DNA of 64,000 nt from Anthopleura xanthogrammica (lineage: Eukaryota; Cnidaria; Anthozoa; Actiniaria; Actiniidae), in the NCBI GenBank assembly GCA_964019055.1, contig OZ025210.1, positions 480,745 to 544,744 of the forward strand. The letters are read 5' to 3'. Under the pieces are notes generated by a model. That model did not search any database and was not told where the DNA came from. It saw nothing but the letters and a program-made list of their open reading frames with translations. Each line of letters begins with the position of its first letter. Positions within the stretch are counted from its first letter, which is position 1. Shown in pieces: positions 24,701 through 44,439 of this stretch. A program made the position numbers and the translations under genes.

Positions 24701-25630
24701 CTAACCTTGACCAGGTTAGTATTACAAAATATTAATATCTATTATTAATTATTACTTTTGGACATGTCCCGCTCAGAGCCCTTGAGGATGGGGTAAGACA
24801 ACTTTTTAGGGAAATGAGGAGTAGAGACAAGGATATGGTATGGAAGTGACGTAATCGTAGAGGTGCTGTATCCGAGCATTTTCATTGGATGAGCAATGAA
24901 CTCGCGTACTGTGATTAGTTCAAAGAATGCCGTCGATTTGAACGTAACCGTGCCGTTTTAAATTAAAATCTGATTCTTATTTCTGGCTGTCTTCCACACA
25001 GGATCTTCCCAATAACATGATTCACCAGGTCCCCATCAAATCCTTGCCTCAGGAATGGCTTTGGTGTGAGACGTGGTGTAGTGATGCGTCTCTTAAAACA
25101 GCAAAAACCATTGACTTGGTAAGAAACCAACACTTGATATGTTGTGTGGTATTGGTTTATTGACGAGGAGAATGACAGATTTGGTATGCTTGGGATGATT
25201 GTATCCAGTGGATGATGATGATGATGATGCATGATCGATGATGATGATGATGATGATACCAGCATGATCGATGATGATGCATAATGGTGGTGGTGATGAT
25301 GATGATGCATGATAACAATAGTATATATTGCTATGAAATTAGTTTTATTTTATTATTTTGGTGAATAATTATTCTCGCGCAAAAAATTGTGTAGAAAGTC
25401 ACCTAAAGTATCGTATTTCATTTCATTCATTCTTTCAGTGCAATAATCCACAAACGAAAGAGCCCAAACTAAACAGCGCAGTCCGTATAGTAAAAGAATG
25501 GCCAGAATACGACGAAGAGATTCGACGATTGCAAAATAAGCTAGCAGCCGCCGCAGAAGAATCGATGGACAAACCCACAGAAGCAACACCAACAGCAGGA
25601 TCAACCAAAACATCCAAACAAGAACTCTAA
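9786..25630 (+). CDS. UGGT1: UDP-glucose:glycoprotein glucosyltransferase
   Basis: ER lumen folding sensor that re-glucosylates misfolded N-glycoproteins for the calnexin cycle. Thirty exons: 9786-9812, 13561-13682, 13849-13934, 14012-14130, 14325-14437, 14582-14756, 14953-15833, 16220-16358, 16942-17235, 17960-18286, 18406-18639, 18820-18957, 19457-19614, 19697-19886, 20161-20430, 20506-20557, 20825-20931, 21181-21266, 21652-21736, 21838-21929, 22239-22337, 22448-22532, 22894-23003, 23230-23302, 23618-23721, 24036-24092, 24450-24522, 24673-24714, 25002-25118, 25439-25630. They total 4647 nt (1548 residues), close to human UGGT1. Visible: hydrophobic signal peptide, thioredoxin-like folding-sensor region, C-terminal GT24 catalytic domain with FVDADL (DxD-type metal site), [19 protein letters not shown] block, [14 protein letters not shown] and [12 protein letters not shown], and a terminal KQEL resembling an ER-retrieval signal. 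Exon 1 (MAAAKRTFE) is inferred from its splice donor, phase and promoter-like setting. An in-frame ATG at 13543 would also give a good signal peptide and is the alternative start. Confidence 0.93.
11124..11376. mobile_element. hAT-like MITE
   Basis: Terminal inverted repeats caggcccgtaaccag / ctggttacggccctg bound 253 bp. The direct repeat agatt flanks both ends (11119-11123 and 11377-11381). CAGGG-type ends resemble hAT-like elements, though an 8-bp duplication would be usual for those. No coding capacity. Confidence 0.7.
12023..13018 (+). CDS. Rhodopsin-family GPCR, melatonin-receptor-like, intronless
   Basis: Single exon of 331 residues with seven hydrophobic segments. Landmarks: TM1 [12 protein letters not shown]2 [10 protein letters not shown], the TM3 cysteine LPCQIQG paired with ECL2 [15 protein letters not shown] in place of [15 protein letters not shown] in TM6, and [19 protein letters not shown] in TM7/helix 8. 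The NPVIYG.xNQ.FR.E block and the H-S-Y-K run after TM3 resemble melatonin receptors and their cnidarian relatives. The ligand cannot be told. The ATG at 12023 is preferred over the longer open frame, which has no earlier ATG. A Cys-rich tail (CSFSCC) may be palmitoylated. It lies between proposed UGGT exons 1 and 2 on the same strand and has its own AATAAA at 13215. Confidence 0.85.
   Translation: MSNESRPKVDMSLELTTRGTATKVIESLMFFLLTIASLLGNTLILLAAYRKQRLRKSFYIYIISLAVSDIIMAAVAMPLACLSVMKGKWDLGFLPCQIQGFVVACCGFESVVLMCLIAVSRYFKMIHSSLYAKIFTPRFFHLSNACSWILMATALLINTMFVEFAFNPGIILCSLNFDKIPLFLIYWVLFYSLNYSIIYFCYFKIWRFVRNHNNTMANSQVRADEVNTIRILFLVVLAFTFSVSPLFTCGIVDAISGLYSLPRQVYVVSVLFYGLSCCVNPVIYGIMNQVFRQEFKKILCSFSCCPRKTSTTKVYTVQSQLNRPSQERKTN
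13050..13140. repeat. CAT/CAC-rich microsatellite
   Basis: Irregular run of atc/acc triplets just after the GPCR stop codon, in its probable 3' UTR. A similar run lies at 14185-14255 in a UGGT intron. Confidence 0.8.
13215..13220 (+). promoter_or_regulatory. Polyadenylation signal of the GPCR gene
   Basis: AATAAA about 200 bp after the GPCR stop codon. This supports a separate transcript ending inside the UGGT intron. Confidence 0.5.
16429..16722. repeat. 12-bp telomere-like minisatellite (GGGTTAGCCTCA)n
   Basis: About 24 near-perfect units of gggttagcctca in UGGT intron 8. The left end reads gggttagggttag, the canonical animal telomere hexamer, so the array may derive from telomere-type DNA. 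The open frames through it are artefacts. Confidence 0.95.
17285..17770. repeat. 34-bp minisatellite with GGTGGTGGTGGTCGTAG core
   Basis: About 12 units with 34-bp spacing (gttgccgtt + ggtggtggtggtcgta + gttgctgtt) occupy most of UGGT intron 9. Two adjacent units share a t-to-a change (gttgatgcc), which shows recent unit copying. GTT/GTC triplets flank it. Confidence 0.95.
18962..19220. repeat. CTGTCCGTCAGTC-rich minisatellite
   Basis: Degenerate repeats of gtctgtccgtcagtcc and tgtgtgtc fill the start of UGGT intron 12. A shorter (CTGT)n stretch follows at 19370-19410. Confidence 0.85.
19960..20125 (+). mobile_element. tRNA-derived SINE, 5'-degenerate copy
   Basis: Contains the SINE body gtgagtagagttgtttgttgg, followed by ttctctcctgtgcttcgaggg and ggtttttcctccctcctcaaaattc. 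The same order occurs in reverse orientation at 49014-49281 and 59117-59322. It lies in UGGT intron 14. Confidence 0.75.
20608..20750 (+). mobile_element. tRNA-derived SINE, 3'-truncated copy
   Basis: Begins with a Pol III A-box-like head gggtggtgtagcggtag, then a degenerate B box, gtgagtagagtttgttggg and tctcccttgattcaacgg. The closest relative in the window is the minus-strand copy at 52534-52770. It lies in UGGT intron 16. Confidence 0.75.
23138..23190 (+). pseudogene. Degenerate tandem copy of UGGT exon 24
   Basis: tctagggtacagcatcctcttccttgatg repeats the acceptor and first half of true exon 24 (tccaggtataagatcctcttcc at 23224) about 90 bp upstream. It has no donor and loses the frame, so it is not used as an exon. 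Flanking sequences (ttttatcccatt.cttcc) also repeat. Confidence 0.65.
23925..23980. mobile_element. One-ended fragment of the 'cccatttcagaccacgt' MITE family
   Basis: acacgtggtctaaaatgg and the following attacgtccaagc match the right ends of the complete copies at 50797-50990 and 61860-62061. Only one end is present, in UGGT intron 25. Confidence 0.5.
24142..24310. mobile_element. hAT-like MITE
   Basis: Terminal inverted repeats cagggacggcggagc / gctccgccgtccctg, flanked by the direct repeat atgat on both sides. The interior is short and has poly-A and G-rich tracts. It lies in UGGT intron 26. Confidence 0.75.
25195..25315. repeat. GAT-rich microsatellite
   Basis: Several short (gat)n runs joined by catgatc, in the last UGGT intron. 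Confidence 0.85.
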
Positions 25631-25859
25631 AAATAATTTCAATGTTTAGAAACATTTCTTACCTTATATTCACTAAAGACTGTGAAAAATAGTTCATAAT
25701 GTTAAAAGTATTCGGAATGAAGTCGCGGAATGATTTCTTAGGTTCTGTAGGCGTGGCTTTTAATATTATTTAATACTTCAATTCTCTCTCTCTCTCTCTT
25801 CTACTTTTTACAAAGGCTATCCTTTCCTAGCCTGTGTTCATCATCATTATGCTGGTTAA

Positions 25860-26100
25860 GTCGACGGTACTCGGCCAGTGTTCTTCGATCGCGGTCGATA
25901 ATTGTCGACCACGGTCGGTTTTCATAGGTTACGGTCGATATTCGCCGACCAATAATGTTGTTTGTTAAACACAATCGAGCTGAGTTCGTTGGTCATAGTC
26001 GGTAATCATCAAATGATGGTTGGTATTTATCGACCACAATCAGTACCTTTTGACTCTTCAATCAATTGTGGTCGGTATATATCGACCATAGCCGTTCACA
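25860..26100. repeat. Degenerate array of GGTCGATA/TATCGACC palindromes
   Basis: Downstream of the UGGT stop codon, ggtcgataattgtcgacca, ggtcgatattcgccgacca and ggtcggtatatatcgacca recur with weaker variants between. Each unit is itself near-palindromic. It may be a decayed repeat element; no known regulatory site was recognised. The rest of 25631-27100 shows only the MITE at 26156 and possible UGGT 3' UTR sequence. Confidence 0.55.
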
Positions 26101-26155
26101 CCAGCCCTCATATAAGATATTTATGTGCATTCGATGACGTTCTTTTGTTTGAACT

Positions 26156-26391
26156 CAGAGCTTTTAAGTGTAACGTCCGTTGTATGGAAAAAACGACTTC
26201 CGGGTCCAAGACGAAAACAAGTTCTGTATAGATTTTTCTTACTCTTTTTTTCATGTCAGGATTTGTTGTTCGAAGGTGTGTTTCAGGTGGAGGTCGGTGT
26301 AGGTTAAATAATTGATAACATTTTCCGCTTAATTTAACTGCATTTTTTGTGAGCAGTTGGACCCGGAAATACGTCACAACTTGAAAGCTCT
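26156..26391. mobile_element. MITE, 'ccgggtccaa' family, copy 1
   Basis: Inverted ends agagctttt.aagt..aacg and cgtcacaacttgaaagctct enclose cttccgggtccaa and ttggacccggaaatacg. A reverse-oriented copy lies at 60003-60232. Confidence 0.75.
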
Positions 26392-26437
26392 ATGCTGCCG
26401 TTCTTCTTTACAGATTTTATCTGGTTCTATTTGTAAT

Positions 26438-26443
26438 AATAAA
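26438..26443 (+). promoter_or_regulatory. Possible UGGT polyadenylation signal
   Basis: AATAAA within an A/T-rich cluster 0.8 kb after the UGGT stop codon and just past a MITE. Use of this site is uncertain. Confidence 0.3.
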
Positions 26444-27100
26444 TGAATAAAAATAATAAACCGAATCCAAATATGTTTGAGTTGGCTTTTGTTTTCCTTG
26501 TTTGTTTTGATTCCGAATTTCAACACACAATTGAAGAGATGGAACGAATGGATGGATGAATGGATGGATGAATGAATGAGATGAATAGAAAAATGGATGA
26601 GCATAAAGTAAGTAAATAATGAAATAACTAATAAATTAATAATGATGAGTGAATGAAAGACATAATAAATGGATGAATAAAAGAAAGAAGGAAGGAAGGA
26701 TAGAAGGAAGAAATAAATAAATTGAATAAATAAATAAATAAGAGGACAGTGGATAATTTATTTTTATTTCCAACTTCCCATAAATCCATAAAGCTGAATC
26801 AACCACTCGGCGTGCGTTTCCATGCATACACCACGTGCTGGTTAAATCCATTCTACGTCAGACAACACCCTTAATATATCTGACATTACACCTTACAGTC
26901 CATATAATATGTCATAGTAATGCCTGATGTGTTGACAGCAATGACTAGAGTCAGCGGTATAGCCTAGTGAGCGTGCGTAGTAGTATCGGCGCGATTTCCT
27001 CGAGTGCTGCGATATTTCTCGTCGTCTGACTTGACTTCATTTTTACCGGCAAGAAAATCCTTTTTTCCTCTACTTAAAACCAACAAATATCCACAGAAAC

Positions 27101-35612
<8,512 letters not shown>

Positions 35613-37560
35613 TAGGACTAGATCAAGTGGAGTGAGACATGAGAGCGTGAGTGAATCAATCTACTAAAGCGAAAGGAGCGCGCGTGAGAATCCAGCGTGA
35701 AGCGAGCGTGACACACGAGCGTGAGTGAAAATGAGACGAGAGCGCGCGTGCGTGCGTGAGAGTCGAGTCCCCCTTACGAGAAGTGAGTGCGAGCGTGTGC
35801 GTGTGCGTGTACATGAAGCAGGCGTAGAAAAACCCCCAACGTCAGCTCACGCATTATTCTAAACAACTGACAGACGCGACGAGCTTGAAACAAACTATGA
35901 CTCAAGTACAACACTCTAAACCAACAACTCCTGGACAGCACGTCAAGACTACCACAGGATGGATCCTACAATAGACATGACCAAGTCCATTTACGATGAA
36001 CATTGTATAGTATTACCATTGGATCGGGGTTTAAACCCCATTACAATTACAGCGCTTATTTGCGCATTGACTGTTCTTTATTCTAAAGATAGATTTTAGA
36101 ATTTTTATCTCGATTTTGTTTGCGTCCCAGGGCTCGAAGAGCGGATAAGTTATTCGATTTTTAGCTGGCTTTCCCTCTCTTCTGTCTAATATCTTACTAA
36201 TAACATTGTTCACTCTTGGAGCAAACAGGACAGACTATACTTCCGTTAACATTTTAATAATTTAGTTCTAGTCTATTATTGGATATCTCGTTATGAAAAC
36301 GAGGCATGAGTTGAATCCACCTTTTAAACAATCAGTATCATACTCAAGCCTCACTTTCATGCGGGCACTTGACATTTCAATATGGCTGCCACGTATAGAA
36401 AATTATGATCGCTGAAAAAATGTGGATTATATATTTACAGTCCATGATAGAGTGATTCTCATAAACCCGTGAAATACACTTTAGTGTATTACGCATTACT
36501 TCACTCTAATTCTTTTGTTTTCTATTGTGTTTATCTGACTATTACACTTTAATAAGCACACTTTGTTTCACGGGTTAATGAAAACCACTCTATTCTTTTA
36601 GTGTTGATCATTTTTATATAGCATTATATCTGTGTTATAATAGTGCGTGTAACTTGAACGGAATTTTTGGCCGAACTAATACTAGAAAACAGAGTCGTAT
36701 ATTATTTTCAACGGAAATCAATGAATAACTACATATATATATATTCATGTTATGTTGTCCTATAGTCCTTTGCACCTAACAGTCACGTGAAAAATTGACT
36801 TTGTTTTATCGTTATAACGATCATCAAGACTTTGAAAATTCCATTTTTGACCTCGTAAAATGCTGGCATTTCTTAGATATCTAGTTTCTGAGGTTATTTT
36901 GTCATTCACCAGAGCCTTCGGAATGGTCAATTAAGGTAGTTCTGAAATTAGGTGAAATATCACGTGACTTGTAAGCTGCGAAGGGCACATAACCGCGGGC
37001 TCTTAAATTAGTCATTTAGTATTATTTTTATCATAATATGTGTATTTGTTTTTGTGATGTTTTTGTGTCATGTATATAGCATTTAGTGAACCCTAAATCT
37101 TATTACTGGAAGGGTCCTTAAAGATCTCTTAGCCAAGGATTTTAATCGAATTTTTTAAACCATGACTATTATAAGGCTTGCTTACTATATCCGGCTAAAG
37201 CTTCTAGGTTGTATTATAATAGTTGGACAACACAATGTAACCAGTATACACCTTATCGTTAAATACTCTTTGAAGTCGTATATAATTGGCTTTGTGATGG
37301 ATAAGTAGTGTATAGTTCTGCTTGTATGTGATGCCAAAAGGCAGCTTCTTCTGTATTATACCGAGTTGTAAACAGTAAATTCACTGGTTAACACGTTGAT
37401 GGGATGTTTCAATGATATCAGTAATGAAAAAGGTTGCCGTAGAAGTAAAGGAGACAGGTGGGTCATTCCAAGACATTCATCTTACAGAATAATGATGCTA
37501 ATGGCTGTAAGAGGGCTAAGAATGTCCAATGATGAATGTTCTCTTTAACCTATCAATAAA
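35613..37560 (+). other. Importin alpha 3' UTR region with GCGTGAG-rich segment
   Basis: 35630-35815 is dense in agcgtgag, gcgcgtgag and gtgcgtgtg motifs, CpG-rich and purine-rich on the plus strand, unlike its A/T-rich surroundings. The next plausible AATAAA outside repeats is at 37555-37560. The remainder is ordinary A/T-rich DNA apart from the inverted repeat at 36448-36592. Confidence 0.45.
36448..36592. mobile_element. Short MITE with TA ends
   Basis: Inverted ends tagagtgattctcataaacc and the reverse ggttaatgaaaaccactcta, continuing into cgtgaaa/tttcacg. TA at both outer ends suggests a mariner-like duplication. It lies in the importin alpha 3' region. Confidence 0.65.
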
Positions 37561-37792
37561 TTATCTATGCAAAATCCAACAATGCACTTTGGTCTTGGAA
37601 TGACGTCATATCTCCACTGTCTGGCTCAAATCATTGAATGGGAGAACCTACATAACAATAGCACTCAGTTAATGTAATTTATTCATAAAATATATTGTAT
37701 TCTATTGTTTTATTTATCGTATGAGGTGTGATGCATTGTATTTTTATGAATACATTACATCAACTGCTCGCTACGTAGGCTCAATATCAGTA

Positions 37793-37996
37793 GTCCACTT
37801 CACAGATCTCTGCGCCATCTTGAAAGGTAACCGTGCTTTGCATCGAAGCGAGACATGAGGTGTGCTTGCAATGATAGAGACCTTTTTTAACACCTTGGGC
37901 AATTATTCATGTCTCACTGCAAGCTCACCGTTCGTCTCGCTTCGATGCAAAGGCACGACTACCTTCCAAGATGGCGCAGGGAACTGTGAAGGGGAC
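37793..37996. mobile_element. MITE with TA target duplication, 'gtccccttcacag' family, copy 1
   Basis: Long inverted ends (about 65 bp) running from gtccacttcacag through ccatcttgaaaggta to tttgcatcgaagcgagac. TA flanks both sides. A second copy lies at 58244-58415. Confidence 0.8.
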
Positions 37997-37999
37997 TAA

Positions 38000-39500
38000 T
38001 TATTTGTAGCATTGGGCTGTAAGGAAACGTTGGCAGAATGGCTAAAACATGCTTTGGTTGGGAACGAAGGAAACTGTCCTTTGTTTTTCCAAGAAGACTA
38101 GTATTAAGAATGTCTCGCTCCAGTCCATGGTTGCCTGTGTTATGGGCTCGTTTGGCGCATGACTGAGTCGCTCGTCGGGCGTTTGGTTACTGGAGGGAGA
38201 GGACCTGTGCCGTTCATGTTTGTTGATGTTATTACCCATATGTGGAAACCCTTGTTTATGATGGGGCAAGTATTCAAGAAATCTGTACTTTTGGACCCGA
38301 AGAAAAGAGAACACCGTTCTACACGACAATCCTTTGCGCGCTGTGGTCAAATGGAACAAAAGAGGTTGCCTCGTATTCATGGAACTCACCGAGATCTGGC
38401 ATAGTTCAACTGAAGTCGAGAGAGTAGAGTTACACCAATCAGGTGAGTTTTATTCATTACTATTACATACAGAGTATCGATACTTTGCGAATCACTCTAA
38501 AAAAGTTTTTGAAGAGAGAATGTCCAAACATGGATTATTGGATGATAAATGATTTTTACAAGAAAGTGAAAAACATTGAGTGGCATGAGTAAACAACGTA
38601 CATTCGACCATAAACACAATGCAACAAAATGGAGATGTGGTTTGTAAACATTTTTCCAGCAAAGAACCATGGAAAAAAGTTTCAGAAAGAACCATGCAAG
38701 AGGGACGTTTGCAACGATTTTTCCAGCCTAAAACCCTGGGAAAAGGTTGAGCAGTTTCCTAGAAACAATCATCACATAGTAAAATGAGGAGTTTTCGTCC
38801 AATCTCTCTTCTATCGACACTTTCAAAACCACTTGGAAGACACTACTCGTTATTCTAATGAACTGACCAAAAATTATTTTTACCAAAATTTACTCATTAT
38901 TGCCGAAAGGTAGGAACGTCGTATATGGTACATTATTTTTTCCTACCAATAAATGTATTTGTTGGTTAACGTGTTTGTACCATACATGAAGTATCATACG
39001 ACTAAACGTGGTCTTTTGCGTTGTTGGCCAGTCCTTTCAACCACGCAGCATTTATGGAATGATTGTAAAATGGCTATAATTGTGTCATAATCATTTAATG
39101 GGATCACTATTCTGTCTGGAATCGGACATCCAAGATGTTGAAATCGGATTCCAAAATCTCCCAACATTCTCGGACCCAGGTCATACTCATTAGCCAACAA
39201 TGAGTAGGGTCTAGGTACGAGAACGAAACTCCCATACGGTGACGGGAAAAAAACACGATAATACTAATACACATGTGGACAAACTGATGTTTCTTTTAAA
39301 AAACAAATCCAGTTATCAAAGTAGTCTATATTCTTGCTTCGGCTTAGAGCTTGCAAACTACTTTGCTGACCAGAGTAAGCGCAGGCTCAGAGAATAGAAT
39401 TTGTCGACTTTTTCACCGAAAAACTGCTAAAATAATCTTCCAAAGAAACATAATTCTGACCAAAGAGCACGCTTCAGTGAATATGAAAATTTAGTATCCC
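38000..39500. other. Unassigned intergenic DNA
   Basis: Open frames of 60-115 codons exist on both strands at 38042-38430, but they overlap one another, lack clear starts or splice partners and match no family I recognise. A fragment with tttttccagc...aaaccatggaaaaa is loosely repeated at 38652 and 38717. I see no supported gene. Confidence 0.4.
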
Positions 39501-39512
39501 TGAATAATTATA

Positions 39513-39875
39513 GATATGGATAATAATATAGATATGGATAATAATATAGATATGGATAATAATATAGATATGGATAATAATATAGATATGGATAATAATA
39601 TAGATATGGATAATAATATAGATATGGATAATAATATAGATATGGATAATAATATAGATATGGATAATAATATAGATATGGATAATAATATAGATATTGA
39701 TAATAATATAGATATGGATAATAATATAGATATGGATAATAATATAGATATGGATAATAATATAGATATGGATAATAATATAGATATGGATAATAATATA
39801 GATATGGATAATAATATAGATATGGATAATAATATAGATATGGATAATAATATAGATATGGATAATAATAGATTG
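39513..39875. repeat. 18-bp minisatellite (GATATGGATAATAATATA)n
   Basis: Twenty units of 18 bp. The only visible variant is one unit with gatattg instead of gatatgg. The open frames through it are artefacts. Confidence 0.97.
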
Positions 39876-42033
39876 TAAACTAATATTAGTTCCGACAAAA
39901 AACCTTAATGACTTACCAATTAGTGAAAAAACTAAATATTAGTTGCTGTCTGCTTTTCATTCAGGAAATTAAAAAACAGCTCTTTTTATACGAAGAACAA
40001 AAAAAAATTTCCAACACGCTCTTCGTTTTGATGTTGATGTTCCAAACTCACCCAAGCTACACTTGAACGATTTTTCAAGATTTTGTTGTTATTTCCCGCG
40101 TGTTTATTTTGATCTCATGAGATTATCAGTTGTTTAGAGTTTTACTCGAGCGTATTCATTTATAGATTTAAAAAAAATTGCTACCAAAATACCGTGAAAA
40201 AGACTTAGCTCGTAGTTAAACTTTACGAGGGTGAATAGGTGCTCAATAAGGCGTTGAACTACCAAATTGACCACATGAAACTCAACCAAGCCAAACAGTT
40301 TTTGATTGTCGAAACTACTGTAGCGAGAAGGATTGCTAGTGTATTCAGATATGAAAGAATCTGGTGGATATCTTAAAGTATGTGTTAATACCAGTTAAGA
40401 GACTCACTAACCAGCCACTCAACCATTCATCCGACAAAACTCAACACAGGTGACCAGTAAACTTGACGTTCAAATATTCCATATCTGAACTCACTTCCAA
40501 AATCTGACAATTTGGGCCAAAAACATTACAGAAAGAAATTCAAGAGTCAGACAAAATTAGTTCAAAAATTAGGGGAAAGGATTTCTTTTTGTTAATGATG
40601 AGTTTTATTGATAAATATCGGTGACTTGTTTAGATTTTAAGTGCTTCAATTCGCAACAATATTATTACATTATAGCACCATTTCTACCTGTTCTAAGCCA
40701 CATTCTCTTGTTATTATAAATTTATTGATTGTTCTCTAATGTTTATTTTGTTTTTTCCAATCTTTCCTTATAATTTCCCGCGGCTCAAGAGCTACTCGTT
40801 TTCAAAACAAGCGACGTGATTAAAAAAAAACTTATGCCTGGAACAAATTTACAAACGCTAGCTTTCGAAAAACAGCCTCCTTTTGAAGGAAGAATCCTGC
40901 TTAATTGGTAAGAAGTGATCCAAGTACTGAAGCTGTGATGTCATCATCGCTTGATTACCTCCAATTGACGGCCATGATTTAATGATCGAAAGCTTTCTCC
41001 GAAAAAACCGAGGTTTTGAAGACAAGACAAGAAAAAGCCGAATGTAAATACCTCCTTATATGAAATGTGTTAATGTATACTTTGGGCGCGTAGTCTCAAT
41101 CTATTTTCTATATAAAGCCAACGTTTCTATTGGTCAACCAAGAGTGTTGTATCGACTTCAACTAAACGATTTTAATTAATTAATTAAAGAGACAGAATGC
41201 TAATTAATTAGACCAATCACAAGTTACGACCGGCTAAGTTTTTGATATTCGTTTTGCTACGGGTCATTGTGGACACCAGCTGTTCGACTAAGATGTGAAT
41301 TTGCTATTCAATGAAATGTGGTTTTAATACATAGTTCTGGGACACAGCACTGGACTATTAAGCCAAAAATAGTGTGATAAATTGGACAAAACTGTAATTC
41401 TAAGGTAAGCTGACCGAGGCGTGGAGAGGTATTGGAGAAGGAAGACCGCACGAGCGCTAAAGTCATGGCGGAGCGTCGCTGATCCATTTTGAGTCTCATT
41501 GACCCTAGGAAAGTAGAACTCTTCACTCCACTGGAGGTGAAACACAAACCACAGCTTGTTGAGGAGCATTGGGCTCACTGAACAAACATACTTCACGGTA
41601 GGTCAACAAGATTTTTAAACCAAAATGCTTGTCTCGATCCATCACAATTTGGACGACCTTCCATGTAGTCTGCGGAAATTGGCCAGTTTTAGCATCGGGG
41701 CTCGATCCGCTATTCGCGCGCTAAAGGACATAAAATGTTGGCCTAAAGTTGTTGAGGGATTCGAGTCTATGCTAATGAGGAAAATGTCATTTTCACCGTG
41801 TTGTGGGCTATTTGATTAAATAAGATTAAACTAATTACAAATGTAAAGAACATTCGCTCTGTATCATGATTGCTGCTAATGAACTTTCGTAAATTTATTA
41901 ATTTCATTATCGGTTATACATTCTTATTGGCGGCTCTTCAACAAAACCCCATGTGTGCTTTGCAGACTCGTTTTTATTCAAGTCGCCACCGTCAGCTACG
42001 CCAGGTTTTCGTCAGCCCAACATAGAACACAGA
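39876..42033 (+). promoter_or_regulatory. Upstream region of the homeobox gene
   Basis: A TATA-like ctatataaag lies at about 41107-41116. A possible 5' noncoding exon could end at 41597 (cacg/gtaggt) and splice to 41966 (tttgcag/actcg), placing the ATG at 42034 in the second exon. This is inferred from splice-like signals only. The rest of the interval shows no gene. Confidence 0.3.

Positions 42034-44439
<2,406 letters not shown>

Noticed and set aside
39491..39898. MDNNID- or ISILLS-repeat proteins
   Set aside because: Produced by the 18-bp minisatellite; no start context or splice partner.
41308..41596. Minus-strand gene upstream of the homeobox gene
   Set aside because: Overlapping short frames without similarity; the region is better read as possible 5' noncoding sequence of the homeobox gene.
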